Source: a virus. From it: DNA of 26,677 nucleotides. The translations under genes and the position numbers were made by a program. Numbering within the stretch: the stretch's first letter is position 1; each line of letters opens with the position of its first letter. Shown in pieces: positions 1-8,551 of this stretch. Under the pieces are notes generated by a model. The model saw nothing but the letters and a program-made list of their open reading frames with translations, ran no database searches and was not told the origin of the DNA. The DNA lies in IMG/VR virus record IMGVR_UViG_3300046515_000078, positions 1 to 26,677 of that record. The stretch is one strand, 5' to 3'.

Positions 1-2
1 AG

Positions 3-86
3 CAACACCAAGCCCTGAAGGACCCGGACCCCCAGATCCGGCACATCAATGCCCAGTACCGGGTCTGGCTGACCCGATCTACCTAG
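3..86 (+). CDS. C-terminal end of a head-tail connector or tail terminator protein (partial)
   Basis: The frame starting at base 3 is open from the window edge to a TAG at 84-86 and ends in residues QYRVWLTRST. Only about 27 residues are visible. Its place directly upstream of the tail tube gene, with an 11-nt gap holding AGGAGG, is where siphophages encode the tail terminator or a head-tail connector. The assignment rests on gene order rather than on a recognisable motif. Confidence 0.5.
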   Translation, partial: QHQALKDPDPQIRHINAQYRVWLTRST

Positions 87-97
87 GAGGTACCGGC

Positions 98-520
98 ATG
101 GCCGGACTTGACGCCTTCGGTATCGCCCTCCAGCGGTCCGACATGGCAACCCCCACCGCCAGCTTCACCGCAATCGGCAACGTGACTTCCGTGTCCGGCC
201 CGGAGATCGAGCGGGAGACCTACGACGTCACCGCCCACGACTCCGTTGACGGCTGGCGGGAGTTCATCGGCGGCCTGAAGGACGCCGGAGAGGTCTCCGT
301 GGAGCTGAACTACGACCCGACGAAGCACGACGTCATGGTGTCTGACTTCGCTGACACCGTGGCCCGGGACTACAAGCTGGTCTTTCCCCAGGGGAAGGGC
401 ACCTGGTCCTTCAAGGCGATCCTCACCGGCTTCAGCCAGGAGGCGCCCGTGGACGACAAGCTGTCCGGCGAACTCACCTTCAAGGTGACCGGCAAGCCGA
501 CCATCACCCCTGGAGCGTGA
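98..520 (+). CDS. Major tail (tail tube) protein
   Basis: A 140-residue protein that should polymerise into the hexameric rings of the siphophage tail tube. The ATG at 98 follows a strong AGGAGG at 85-90. The sequence has the look of actinophage tube proteins: an N-terminal strand-rich segment, a central stretch GPEIERETYDVTAHDS, then SVELNYDP, followed by alternating beta strands and a short C-terminal tail rich in Gly and Pro. Its length suits a minimal tube protein without an added Ig domain. The gene sits directly before the tail assembly chaperone pair and the tape measure gene, the invariant order in this phage class. The call comes from family resemblance plus gene order. Confidence 0.85.
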   Translation: MAGLDAFGIALQRSDMATPTASFTAIGNVTSVSGPEIERETYDVTAHDSVDGWREFIGGLKDAGEVSVELNYDPTKHDVMVSDFADTVARDYKLVFPQGKGTWSFKAILTGFSQEAPVDDKLSGELTFKVTGKPTITPGA

Positions 521-525
521 CCCTG

Positions 526-888
526 ATGTACCTGTCCGCTGACGACATCCTGAACTCCGATGACCTCCCGAAGGAGCCGGTATCCGTCCCTGAGTGGGGC
601 GGTACGGTCCTGGTCCAGGGCATGTCCGGCACCGCCCGGGACCGCTTCGAAGCCGCGATGCTGAACGACTCCATGGACGGCATCGCGAAGGACAAGGCCA
701 TGGAGATGTACCGCGCGCGCCTGGCCGCCGCGTGCATCGTGGACGAGTCCGGTAAGCGGCTCTTCCAGGGCGCCGCGATCAAGCGTCTGGGCGAGAAGTC
801 GGCGCAGGCCCTGTCCCGCGTCGTGGAGGTCGCCTCCCGCCTGTCCGGCCTGTCTGACTCCGATGTGGAGGAGCTGACGGGAAACTGA
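526..888 (+). CDS. Tail assembly chaperone, short (G-like) product
   Basis: The unshifted product of the chaperone pair that coats the tape measure protein during tail assembly. It begins MYLSADDIL and has a PEWGGTVLV segment, both common in actinophage G-like chaperones, and ends with the TGA at 886-888. The ATG at 526 is preferred because GGAG at 512-515 lies 10 nt upstream. A GTG at 517, overlapping the stop of the tube gene, would add three residues and has its Shine-Dalgarno too close. The gene carries a -1 slippery heptamer at its very end, so a fraction of ribosomes should make the longer fusion product. Confidence 0.8.
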   Translation: MYLSADDILNSDDLPKEPVSVPEWGGTVLVQGMSGTARDRFEAAMLNDSMDGIAKDKAMEMYRARLAAACIVDESGKRLFQGAAIKRLGEKSAQALSRVVEVASRLSGLSDSDVEELTGN

Positions 889-1235
889 CTTCCCGTCCGG
901 AGCGGCTCTTCTACTTCCGTCTCGCCGGTCACCTGGGCGCCCGGTCCGTCGCTCACATGCTCGCCGGCATGTCCTCTCGTGAACTCACGGAGTGGCAGGC
1001 GTACGAGCGGGTGACGGGCCCCCTTGACGTGCGCCTGCGCGGGGACATCTCCGCGGGCGTCGTCGCTGCCACGGTGGCCAATTCGCAGGGCGCGAAGAAG
1101 AAGGCGAAGCCTGCCGACTTCATACCGACCTGGTTCAAGCGCAAGAAGACGCCTGACCAGATCTGGCAAGAGGTCATGAAGGCGAATGCCGCTCTGGGCG
1201 GGGACGTCGCCCCTCACTACGACGAAAGGGGGTGA
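526..1235 (+). CDS. Tail assembly chaperone, long (GT-like) -1 frameshift product
   Basis: The fusion made when ribosomes slip back one base at 879-885 and read on in the frame that starts at base 885 and is open to the TGA at 1233-1235. It is about 236 residues. The part made only after the shift contains ERLFYFRLAGHLGARSVAHM, then SRELTEWQAYERV, which resembles the T half of phage lambda GT and its actinophage relatives, and ends in a Lys-rich stretch plus a motif around DQIWQEVMKAN. No good start codon with a Shine-Dalgarno opens the second frame separately, which agrees with production by frameshifting. In siphophages the GT form bridges the tape measure and the tube protein. The tape measure gene follows 3 nt later. 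Confidence 0.8.
879..885 (+). promoter_or_regulatory. Programmed -1 frameshift slippery site
   Basis: The heptamer is GGGAAAC, phased in the zero frame as G GGA AAC, the canonical X XXY YYZ pattern. The zero-frame stop TGA follows immediately at 886-888. After the slip the tRNAs re-pair on GGG and AAA and reading continues at CTG 885-887. The next bases hold GGGAAnnnnnnTTCCC (879-883 with 890-894), which could form a short stem overlapping the site. Phase, motif and position between chaperone frames all agree. Confidence 0.85.
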
Positions 1236-1238
1236 CCA

Positions 1239-3011
1239 GTGGCCACGCTGGCATCTCTCACGGTGCGACTGGGCATTGACACGAACCCCCTGGCGTCTGG
1301 CGCCCGCCGTGCCATGGCGTCCCTTCAGGGCCTGGCGGCCAACGCTCGGGAGTCCCTGGGCAACGGCATCCGGGCGGGCGTGGCTGGGGCTGCGAAGTCT
1401 CTGGGCATCCTGCCAACCCTGATGAAGGCGGTGGCCGTTGGGGCTGTCGGTGCGGCTGGCGCCCTGGCCGCCGTCCCATTGGCGGTGGTCGGCCTGGGCG
1501 TGATGGTTGCGGCCCAGGCGAAGCAAGTCCAGACGGCTTTCTCCGGCCTGAAGGACCACGTCATGAAGGAGATGCAGTCCCTTGCCCAGCCGCTGATCAA
1601 GCCGCTGACGGACGCCGCGGGCCAGCTCAAGGGCATCTTCGATGACATCGCCCCTGACCTGGGGAAGATGTTCAAGGCTGCGGCCCCGATGATTGAGCCT
1701 CTCGTGGCCGGCGTCGGTGACCTGGTCAAGGGCCTGGTCAAGGGCCTGGTACCGATCATGGAGAAGGCCCAACCCCTGGTGGAGTCCCTGGGTGGCCTCT
1801 TCGGCGACCTGGGTGACGCCCTGGGCGGCTTCATGAAGGGTCTGTCCGGCGGCATCGGCGCGGCCGGTGACGTCTTCGCTGGCCTGGGCGACGCGGTGAA
1901 GGAGATCCTTCCTACGCTGGGCAAGCTGATGGGCGAGTGCCTGAAGGTGGCTGGCCCGGTCCTGGGCAAGCTCCTGTCTGCCCTGGGTCCGATCATCTCG
2001 AAGCTGGGCGACGCCCTGATGCCGGTGATCGATGCCCTGGGCCCGATCATGGGCAAGCTGGTTGACGCCTTCCTGGCCCTGGTCGACGCGGTCATGCCGC
2101 TGGTTCCCCCGATCATGGAGCTGGTGGCCGCGCTCCTGCCCGCGATGGGCCCGATCCTGGACGCCCTGATCCCGATGTTCGGCGCGCTGGCGGAGGTCGT
2201 TAACGCCCTGGTCCCGATCCTGACGCCGATCATCGCGCTGGTCGCCAAGCTGGCCGCTATCTTCGCCGATGAACTGGCCGTCTTCATCACAACGATTGTT
2301 GTGCCTGCGCTGAAGATGGTGGCGGCTATCCTGCGCGGTGACTTCAGCGAAGCCATGGGGTACGCCAAGGAACTTGTCCGGAACGTGGGCGCCTTCATTG
2401 TGCGTCTCTTCACGGAGCTTCCGGGGAAGATCATCCAGGCCATCGGCCCCCTGGGCAGGCTCCTCTACAAGGCAATGCAGGCTGCTGGCTGGCAGTTGAT
2501 CATTGCCGTCCGGGACATGATCAACCGGCACGTGGCCCTGATGAAGACCATTCCAGGCCGCTCCCGCAGCGCTGTGACGGGCATGGCTCAGACCCTCGTG
2601 AACGCTGGCCGTGACCTGATCCGTGGCTTCATCAACGGCATTAAGTCTCAGCTAGGTTCCGTCAAGTCGACCCTTAACGGCCTGACGTCGAAGCTGACCT
2701 CCTGGAAGGGCCCGGAGCGTCTGGATAAGAAGATCCTTACGCCTGCCGGCCGCATGGTCATTCAGGGCTTCCAGCGCGGCATCACCGCCCAGGCGCCCGC
2801 CCTGCGCAAGCAGTTGAACGGCCTGACACAGGATCTGCCCGGGATGACGGCGGACATCTCGCCGAAGGGCGTTTTCGCTGCGTCCAACCGTCAGGAGCAA
2901 GCGCTGACGCTCGACGTCACGGGCGCGGACGAAGACATGAAGCGGCTGATCCGCCGCATTGTGAAGACCCAGGGCCGGGGCTCCGTTCAAACGGCCTTCG
3001 GCACCTACTGA
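1239..3011 (+). CDS. Tape measure protein
   Basis: A 590-residue protein that sets tail length and is later ejected into the cell. The GTG at 1239 follows GGGGG at 1228-1232 and leaves 3 nt to the chaperone stop. The N-terminal part is Ala/Gly-rich with a hydrophobic segment at about 62-88. Residues 110-350 form a long series of degenerate helical repeats built on motifs such as LGPIMGKL and LMPVIDAL, typical of tape measures. The C-terminal part has an amphipathic helix region (RDLIRGFINGIKS) shared by many actinophage tape measures. At about 0.15 nm per residue the protein predicts a tail near 90 nm, short for the class. No lytic transglycosylase or peptidase motif is evident. Confidence 0.9.
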   Translation: MATLASLTVRLGIDTNPLASGARRAMASLQGLAANARESLGNGIRAGVAGAAKSLGILPTLMKAVAVGAVGAAGALAAVPLAVVGLGVMVAAQAKQVQTAFSGLKDHVMKEMQSLAQPLIKPLTDAAGQLKGIFDDIAPDLGKMFKAAAPMIEPLVAGVGDLVKGLVKGLVPIMEKAQPLVESLGGLFGDLGDALGGFMKGLSGGIGAAGDVFAGLGDAVKEILPTLGKLMGECLKVAGPVLGKLLSALGPIISKLGDALMPVIDALGPIMGKLVDAFLALVDAVMPLVPPIMELVAALLPAMGPILDALIPMFGALAEVVNALVPILTPIIALVAKLAAIFADELAVFITTIVVPALKMVAAILRGDFSEAMGYAKELVRNVGAFIVRLFTELPGKIIQAIGPLGRLLYKAMQAAGWQLIIAVRDMINRHVALMKTIPGRSRSAVTGMAQTLVNAGRDLIRGFINGIKSQLGSVKSTLNGLTSKLTSWKGPERLDKKILTPAGRMVIQGFQRGITAQAPALRKQLNGLTQDLPGMTADISPKGVFAASNRQEQALTLDVTGADEDMKRLIRRIVKTQGRGSVQTAFGTY

Positions 3012-3025
3012 GAAAGGAGGGGTTC

Positions 3026-6000
3026 GTGGCTACGTTCCCTCTCGACATCCGCACGGAGCTTCACCTGGCTGGCGCCTGGACTGACATCAGTCCTGACGTC
3101 TACGTCCGGGACCAGACGGTGATCACCCGCGGACGCCGGGACCAGGGCGCGGCCACGGACCCCTCCTCTCTCTCCCTGACTCTGAACAACCGGGATGGCA
3201 AGTACGCCCCGCGTAACGCCATGTCCCCGCTGTACGGCCTGATCGGTCGCAACACGCGCGTGCGCCTGTCAGTTCCGTCGGTCGGCTCCTACCTCCAGAT
3301 GGAGGGCGACCCGACCCAGACCGTGACCACGCCGGACGCTCCGGCCCTGGACATCACTGGGGACCTGGACGTGCGGGCGGAGCTGGCTCCCAACTGGTAC
3401 GGCACTGACAGCCAGAACGTCATCGGCAAGTGGGACGCTGCGAGCAATCAGCGATCTTGGGTCGTCCGCATCGAGCGGGGCCGCCTGTACTTCGTCTTCT
3501 GCGGTGACGGCACGAAGGCTACGGCCTGGTCATTGAGTGTGGCCCTTCCGGTCCTTCCCGAGCGCGCGGCGGTCCGTGTCACGTTCGACGCTGACAATGG
3601 CACTGGTAGTCGGGAGGTTCGCTTCTACTGGGCGACGTCCCTGTCTGGGGCCTGGACCATGATCGGTGTTCCTAACGTCCAGGGCGCCGCCTCTCCCCTG
3701 ACGATCTTCAACAGCTCCGCCCCGCTGTCTGTCTGCCTGTTCGACCCGCTTGCGAACCCGAAGTCGCCGCGCCTGCCGTTCGTCGGCCGTGGCTTCCGCT
3801 TCGAGGTCCGCAACGGCATCAACGGAACGATCGTGGCGTCCCCGGACTTCACGGGCCTGGCCGCCGGCACGACCACGTTCACGGACTCCGCCGGCCGCCC
3901 CTGGACCCTGTCTGACACGGCGGAGATCCGGGACCGGGAGGACCGCTTTGCAGGGGAGGTTTCCTCCTGGCCCGCGAAGTGGACCCTTGACGGGTCCGAC
4001 GTGTGGACCCCCATTCAGGCGTCCGGCATCCTGCGCCGTCTGGGCCAGGGTGTGAAGGCCCTTGACTCGACGCTGCGGCGCCGCATCCCGTCCGGCAACC
4101 CGGTGGCCTACTGGCCGATGGAGGACGCAGGTACGACCACACGCGCGTACTCCCCCATTGCTGGTGTGGAGCCTGCGGCCGTCCAGGGCGTGGAGTTCGC
4201 TTCCCTGGACTCCCTTCCGTCTTCGGGCCCGCTCCCGAAGCTGACGGCCCTGGCTTCGCTGTCGGCGAAGGTCCCCGGGACCATGGCCTCCGGTCAGTGG
4301 CAAGTCGAGTTTGTCTACAACGCAGACGACAAAGCACCCGACGCCGCAGGCAACCATCAGGAGCTGATCTCCTTCACGTCGCCGAACGGCACGGTGCGCC
4401 GCTGGGCAATCCTCCTGAAGAAGGGTTCCGCCCTGATCCGCGGCTACGGCGCCGGTACGGATTGGATCGTGGACCAGGGCCTGTCCGTCGGCTCCGACAT
4501 CTTCCACGGCTGGGTCCGCCTGCGGCTCTACGCCCACGACTTGGGTAACGGGACCGTGGACTGGCGCCTGGACTTCCAGGACGTGGGAGGCAGCGCTGGC
4601 GGCTTCGGGGGCAACTACGCGGGCGCGGCCGGCCGCCTCTCGTACGTGACAGCCGCCTGGGGCGCCGCTACTGAAGGGTGGGGCGTCGGCCACGTCACGG
4701 TCATGGACGAGTGGGGCTCCACCCTGATGGACGGGTCTGACGACGCGTTCCACGGAGAGTTGGCGTTCAACCGCATGCTCCGCCTGGCGGACGAGGAGCG
4801 CATCCCGCTGGCCCGCATCCGCGGTGAGCTGGCCACTGAAGCGGTCGGCTACCAGCGCCAGGACACGATCCTGAACGTGCTGGCAGACGCGGCCCAGGCG
4901 GACGGCGGCATCCTGCGTGAGGACCCGCGCCGTCTCGGCCTGGTCTACCGGGACCGCTCCAGTCTGTACACGCAGGAGCCTGCCCTGACGCTGTCCTACA
5001 CGGCGCCTGGCCTGGGCCCTGAGCTGGAGCCGGTGGACGATGACTCCGCGGTGCGCAATGACGTCACGGTGACGCGTGACGGCGGCACGTCTGGCCGGGC
5101 CTTCCTGGCGGAGGGCACGCTGTCCGTCCAGGCTCCGCCGTACGGTATCGGCCGGTACGACGAGTCCGTGACGCTGTCCCTGGCGCACGACACCCAGCCG
5201 GAGCCGGTAGCTAACTGGCGCCTCCACCTGGGCACGTATGACGGCGCCCGGTACCCGACGGTGTCCGTGATCCTGCACAAGCCTGGCGCTGACGTTCACG
5301 TGCCTGCGGTCCTGGGCCTGCGTGAGGGCGACATCATCCGCCTGACGAACCTGCCTGCCTGGGTGGCCCACGGTGACGTGGACCTGATGGTGGAGGGCTG
5401 GACGGAGACCCTGGACCTTTACCGCTGGGAGCTTCAGTTCAACTGCTCCCCCGGCGGCTCCTGGAACACGGCTGTTTCGGACCACCCGGTTTACGCGATG
5501 GTGGACACGGACGGCTCCGCGCTGGCGTCGCCTGCCACCGCGACGGACACGGCCCTGGCGGTTCGCTCCGCGCCCGGTCCCCTGTGGACGGACGCACCGA
5601 AGGAGACACCCTTCGACATTCAGATGGGCGGGGAGGTTGTCCGGGTCGATGCTGTGGGCCGCCTGGCCACCACGGCAAACCCGTACTTCGAGACTGACAT
5701 CAGCGGCTGGGCCACGGACAACTCCTCCATCACGTGGTCCCAGGACTTCGTCCATCCGCGTGGCGTCGGCTCCCTAAAGATCACCCCCAACGGAACGTCC
5801 GCGTCTGGCGGTGCCGTGGGCCCTCTCAGCGCTGTCGGTACCGTGACTCCCGGCCTGTCGTACCGCGCCGGCGCGTGGGTCTACTCCCCTACCGGCATGA
5901 CCGACGTTCAGGTAACGGCGCACTGGTACAACTCTGCGGGGACATACCTGTCCACGGGCGGCCTGGGTAGTGGGTTCACGATCCCCGCCGGGGAGTGGGT

Positions 6001-6844
6001 CTACGTGGAGTCCACGCTGGTGGCTCCGGCCAACGCGTCCCGCGCGCGTATCCGGCCTCGGTTCGGCTCCACGCCTCCGGCCCAGCCGTTCTACGTGTGG
6101 GCCCCGAAGCTGGTGTCTCTCACAGGACAGTTCGTAAACGACACCTTCACACGCTCCGCCTCGAACGGCTGGGGCGTGGCCGACTCGGGCCAGACCTGGG
6201 CCTGGACGGGTGGCGCGTCGGCTGACTATGCCGTTAACGGCACGGTGGGCCAGCACGTCATGACCTCTCGGAACACGCTGCGGTACACCCTTGCGTCTGC
6301 CCCTTCGGCGGACGTGGACGTGCGCACGGATTGGGCGTTGGACAAGACGGCCGTAGCTGACTCCAACTACGTGTTCCTGATGGCCCGCTACACGGACACC
6401 ACACACCTGTATTTCGCCCGCGTCCAGGTGTCGCAGACCGGCCAGGCGATGACGCTGACCATCCGCAAGCGCAACGGTGCTGAGGTTCAGGTGGGCGGTT
6501 CGTTCGCCCTGGGCACCTGCACGCCGGGCACGTTCTACACGCTGCGGCTGTCTGTCATCGGCTCGACGCTTCAGGCGAAGTGCTGGCCGCAGGGCACGCC
6601 GGAGCCGGACGTGTGGCAGATCACCGCAACTGACACGGACCTGACCGCAGTTGGGTCGGTCGGGTGCCGCTCCCTGGTGGGCTCGGCGTCCACGCAGACG
6701 CTGCCGGTGACGGCCAGCTTCGACAACTTCACTGAGCTGGGGAGCCAGGCGTTCACGGTCACTCGGTCGCTGAACGGCGTCTCCAAGGCTCATCCGGCGG
6801 GGACGCCCGTGTCCCTGGCGTATCCCGCTATCGCTTCCCTGTAG
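3026..6844 (+). CDS. Large multidomain minor tail protein (hub/fibre with LamG-like and carbohydrate-binding-like domains)
   Basis: A 1272-residue minor tail protein with GTG start at 3026 behind AAAGGAGGGG. Domains judged by eye: an N-terminal tail-hub-like region (1-85); a concanavalin-type jelly roll (about 90-290) around YLQMEGDPTQTVTT and VRIERGRLYFVF; a second jelly roll starting at PVAYWPMEDAG (about 355-560); a hub-like middle (about 580-860); a family 4/9-type carbohydrate-binding-like module (about 885-1030) with WATDNSSITWSQ and RAGAWVYSP; and a third LamG-like module (about 1035-1230) starting FVNDTFTRSASNGWG. Such proteins form the tail tip and bind cell-surface glycans. It combines roles that other siphophages split between distal tail, hub and fibre genes. 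No catalytic motif was recognised. Confidence 0.8.
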   Translation: MATFPLDIRTELHLAGAWTDISPDVYVRDQTVITRGRRDQGAATDPSSLSLTLNNRDGKYAPRNAMSPLYGLIGRNTRVRLSVPSVGSYLQMEGDPTQTVTTPDAPALDITGDLDVRAELAPNWYGTDSQNVIGKWDAASNQRSWVVRIERGRLYFVFCGDGTKATAWSLSVALPVLPERAAVRVTFDADNGTGSREVRFYWATSLSGAWTMIGVPNVQGAASPLTIFNSSAPLSVCLFDPLANPKSPRLPFVGRGFRFEVRNGINGTIVASPDFTGLAAGTTTFTDSAGRPWTLSDTAEIRDREDRFAGEVSSWPAKWTLDGSDVWTPIQASGILRRLGQGVKALDSTLRRRIPSGNPVAYWPMEDAGTTTRAYSPIAGVEPAAVQGVEFASLDSLPSSGPLPKLTALASLSAKVPGTMASGQWQVEFVYNADDKAPDAAGNHQELISFTSPNGTVRRWAILLKKGSALIRGYGAGTDWIVDQGLSVGSDIFHGWVRLRLYAHDLGNGTVDWRLDFQDVGGSAGGFGGNYAGAAGRLSYVTAAWGAATEGWGVGHVTVMDEWGSTLMDGSDDAFHGELAFNRMLRLADEERIPLARIRGELATEAVGYQRQDTILNVLADAAQADGGILREDPRRLGLVYRDRSSLYTQEPALTLSYTAPGLGPELEPVDDDSAVRNDVTVTRDGGTSGRAFLAEGTLSVQAPPYGIGRYDESVTLSLAHDTQPEPVANWRLHLGTYDGARYPTVSVILHKPGADVHVPAVLGLREGDIIRLTNLPAWVAHGDVDLMVEGWTETLDLYRWELQFNCSPGGSWNTAVSDHPVYAMVDTDGSALASPATATDTALAVRSAPGPLWTDAPKETPFDIQMGGEVVRVDAVGRLATTANPYFETDISGWATDNSSITWSQDFVHPRGVGSLKITPNGTSASGGAVGPLSAVGTVTPGLSYRAGAWVYSPTGMTDVQVTAHWYNSAGTYLSTGGLGSGFTIPAGEWVYVESTLVAPANASRARIRPRFGSTPPAQPFYVWAPKLVSLTGQFVNDTFTRSASNGWGVADSGQTWAWTGGASADYAVNGTVGQHVMTSRNTLRYTLASAPSADVDVRTDWALDKTAVADSNYVFLMARYTDTTHLYFARVQVSQTGQAMTLTIRKRNGAEVQVGGSFALGTCTPGTFYTLRLSVIGSTLQAKCWPQGTPEPDVWQITATDTDLTAVGSVGCRSLVGSASTQTLPVTASFDNFTELGSQAFTVTRSLNGVSKAHPAGTPVSLAYPAIASL

Positions 6845-6853
6845 GAGGATCCT

Positions 6854-8470
6854 TTGACTACGCCTGTTGACCAGTGGCTCCCCGGCATGAACATTACGGC
6901 TGGCCGCCTGGAGTCGATGAACCAACGCTCCTGGTTGATGGTCACGAACTACGGGGCCGACTCGTCGGGCACGGTGGACGCGGCTCCGGCCATTCAAGCG
7001 GCGCTGAACGACGCGCGGGACCGCGGGGGCGCCCAGGTCCTGGTCCCCCCGGGCGTCTACCTGACAGGGGCCACGCTGCGGATCTACACGAACACGCGGC
7101 TGACCCTGATGGCTGGCGCTGAGTTCCGGCGCAACCATGGCGGCACCATGCTTCTGAACGGTGACGCCGGCCAGAACTTCCCCGGATACACGGGTAACTC
7201 CCGCATCACGATCGAGGGTGGCCTCTGGAACATGCGCGGGACGACCGCGGGTATGACGTCCAGCGCGATGTGCATGTCCATCGGCCACGCCACGGACATC
7301 ACGATCCAGGACCTGGAGATCAGGGACCTTCCCGGGTATCACGGCATCGAGCTGAACTCGACGAATCACGCCCTGGTCTCCAATTGCAAGTTCCGCGGCT
7401 ACGTCGACCCGGGCGGGCGCGACTTCAGCGAGGCAATCCAAATCGACTTGGCGAAGTCGGTGGGTGTGTTCGGTGGCTTCGGTCCGTACGATCACACGGA
7501 GTCGAAGGACATCACGATCACGGCATGCCACTTCGGGGACTCCGGCACCGCCGGGACCACGGCCTGGCCGCGCGGCATCGGCTCCCACTCCGCCACCATC
7601 ACGAAGTGGCACCGCCGCATCAGGATCTCCGAGTGCTCCTTTGAGAACATCCTCCAGTACGCGATCAGCGCCTACAACTGGGAGGACGTGACCATCACCG
7701 GGAACACCTTCGTCTCGTGCGGCTCGGGCGTCCGCCTGCGCGCGGTGATCAAGGCAGACCCGGAGGACACGAAGCTCCCGGACGGCACGGTGACGAACGC
7801 ATCCCAGAACATGCGCAACATCACCGTGGTCGGCAACTCCTTCCGCAGCGGAGGCAGCTACGACAACGTGATCATTGCCCTGGGCGAGACGTCGGGCACG
7901 ATCCTTAACCTGACGATCGTCGGCAACACCATCGACGGCTCCGGGGGCGGTGAGCCTGGCATCCGTCTGGACCAGGTGTCCCGCGCGACCGTCGCCGACA
8001 ACATCATTGCCAACACGGACGGGTCTGGTATCAGCACTGAGAACCAGAACAACACGGTGATCAGCGGCAACGTGATCTACAACGCTGGCGCGCACGGGAT
8101 CACGATGGTGACCAGCGACAACTCTGACATCCTCGGTAACCACGTCAGGGACCCTGCCAACTCCGGCATCTTGGTCCAGGGCGGTTCGGACGTTCAGATC
8201 CGCAACAACTTCGTGGACGGCGCTAACCGCGTGGCGTCCTCCGCGTACGGCATCCGTGTGTCGACGAACCCTGTGGCCGTGGCCATCTCCGGCAACAAGT
8301 GCCGCCCTGGTAGCTCCGCGACGAAGGCTGTCCGCGGCCTGTCCATCTCCTCCGGTACCGGCATCCATTCGTATGGCAACGACATGCGGGGGACCTGGTC
8401 CGGCGCTGGCAACACCGGCATCGACTACACGGGGGCCACTGTGATCACGTCCGCGACTGACATTCAGTAA
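6854..8470 (+). CDS. Pectate-lyase-like right-handed beta-helix tail protein (tailspike or fibre)
   Basis: A 538-residue protein starting at TTG 6854, the only start placed correctly behind AGGAGG at 6843-6848. Residues 1-25 resemble the tail-attachment leader of actinophage minor tail proteins (ITAGRLESMNQ). The segment VTNYGADSSGTVDAAPAIQA (about 32-51) is the classical opening of pectate-lyase-3 superfamily beta-helices. After it come many parallel-helix rungs of the form ITVVGNSF, LTIVGNTIDG, ISGNVIYN and ILGNHV, with Asn ladders. It should bind, and may cut, a host surface polysaccharide. The catalytic residues could not be assigned by eye, so enzymatic activity is not claimed. Confidence 0.8.
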   Translation: MTTPVDQWLPGMNITAGRLESMNQRSWLMVTNYGADSSGTVDAAPAIQAALNDARDRGGAQVLVPPGVYLTGATLRIYTNTRLTLMAGAEFRRNHGGTMLLNGDAGQNFPGYTGNSRITIEGGLWNMRGTTAGMTSSAMCMSIGHATDITIQDLEIRDLPGYHGIELNSTNHALVSNCKFRGYVDPGGRDFSEAIQIDLAKSVGVFGGFGPYDHTESKDITITACHFGDSGTAGTTAWPRGIGSHSATITKWHRRIRISECSFENILQYAISAYNWEDVTITGNTFVSCGSGVRLRAVIKADPEDTKLPDGTVTNASQNMRNITVVGNSFRSGGSYDNVIIALGETSGTILNLTIVGNTIDGSGGGEPGIRLDQVSRATVADNIIANTDGSGISTENQNNTVISGNVIYNAGAHGITMVTSDNSDILGNHVRDPANSGILVQGGSDVQIRNNFVDGANRVASSAYGIRVSTNPVAVAISGNKCRPGSSATKAVRGLSISSGTGIHSYGNDMRGTWSGAGNTGIDYTGATVITSATDIQ

Positions 8471-8483
8471 CCCTCTCCCCTTC

Positions 8484-8527
8484 CGTTAACGGCCCCCGTG
8501 TCTGGCAGCGCTGCCGGCCCGGGGGCC
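8484..8527 (+). terminator. Terminator-like hairpin before the lysis genes
   Basis: GGCCCCCG at 8491-8498 pairs with CGGGGGCC at 8520-8527. The loop holds a second perfect 12-bp palindrome, GGCAGCGCTGCC (8504-8515). The 3' side is TCCTCATTCCTCTT, not a clean U-tract, so termination efficiency is doubtful. The palindrome CGTTAACG (8484-8491) abuts the left arm. Confidence 0.55.
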
Positions 8528-8551
8528 TCCTCATTCCTCTTGGAGGACTGC

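Noticed and set aside
957-1235. Separate gene starting at ATG 957
   Set aside because: No ribosome binding site is present, while the slippery site places this frame in register as the frameshifted part of the chaperone.
1725-1755. Tandem repeat of GGTCAAGGGCCT in the tape measure gene
   Set aside because: A short duplication of a Leu-Val-Lys-Gly codon run within helical repeats; ordinary for tape measure proteins.
504-2531. Very long open frame on the minus strand under the tail genes
   Set aside because: It is the mirror of GC-rich coding DNA (Arg, His, Gln and Asp-rich, no family features) and lies under well supported tail genes.
5774-8368. 864-codon minus-strand open frame under the minor tail genes
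   Set aside because: Low-complexity Arg/Ala/Val/His composition, no ribosome binding site, and complete overlap with two recognisable tail genes; a shadow frame.
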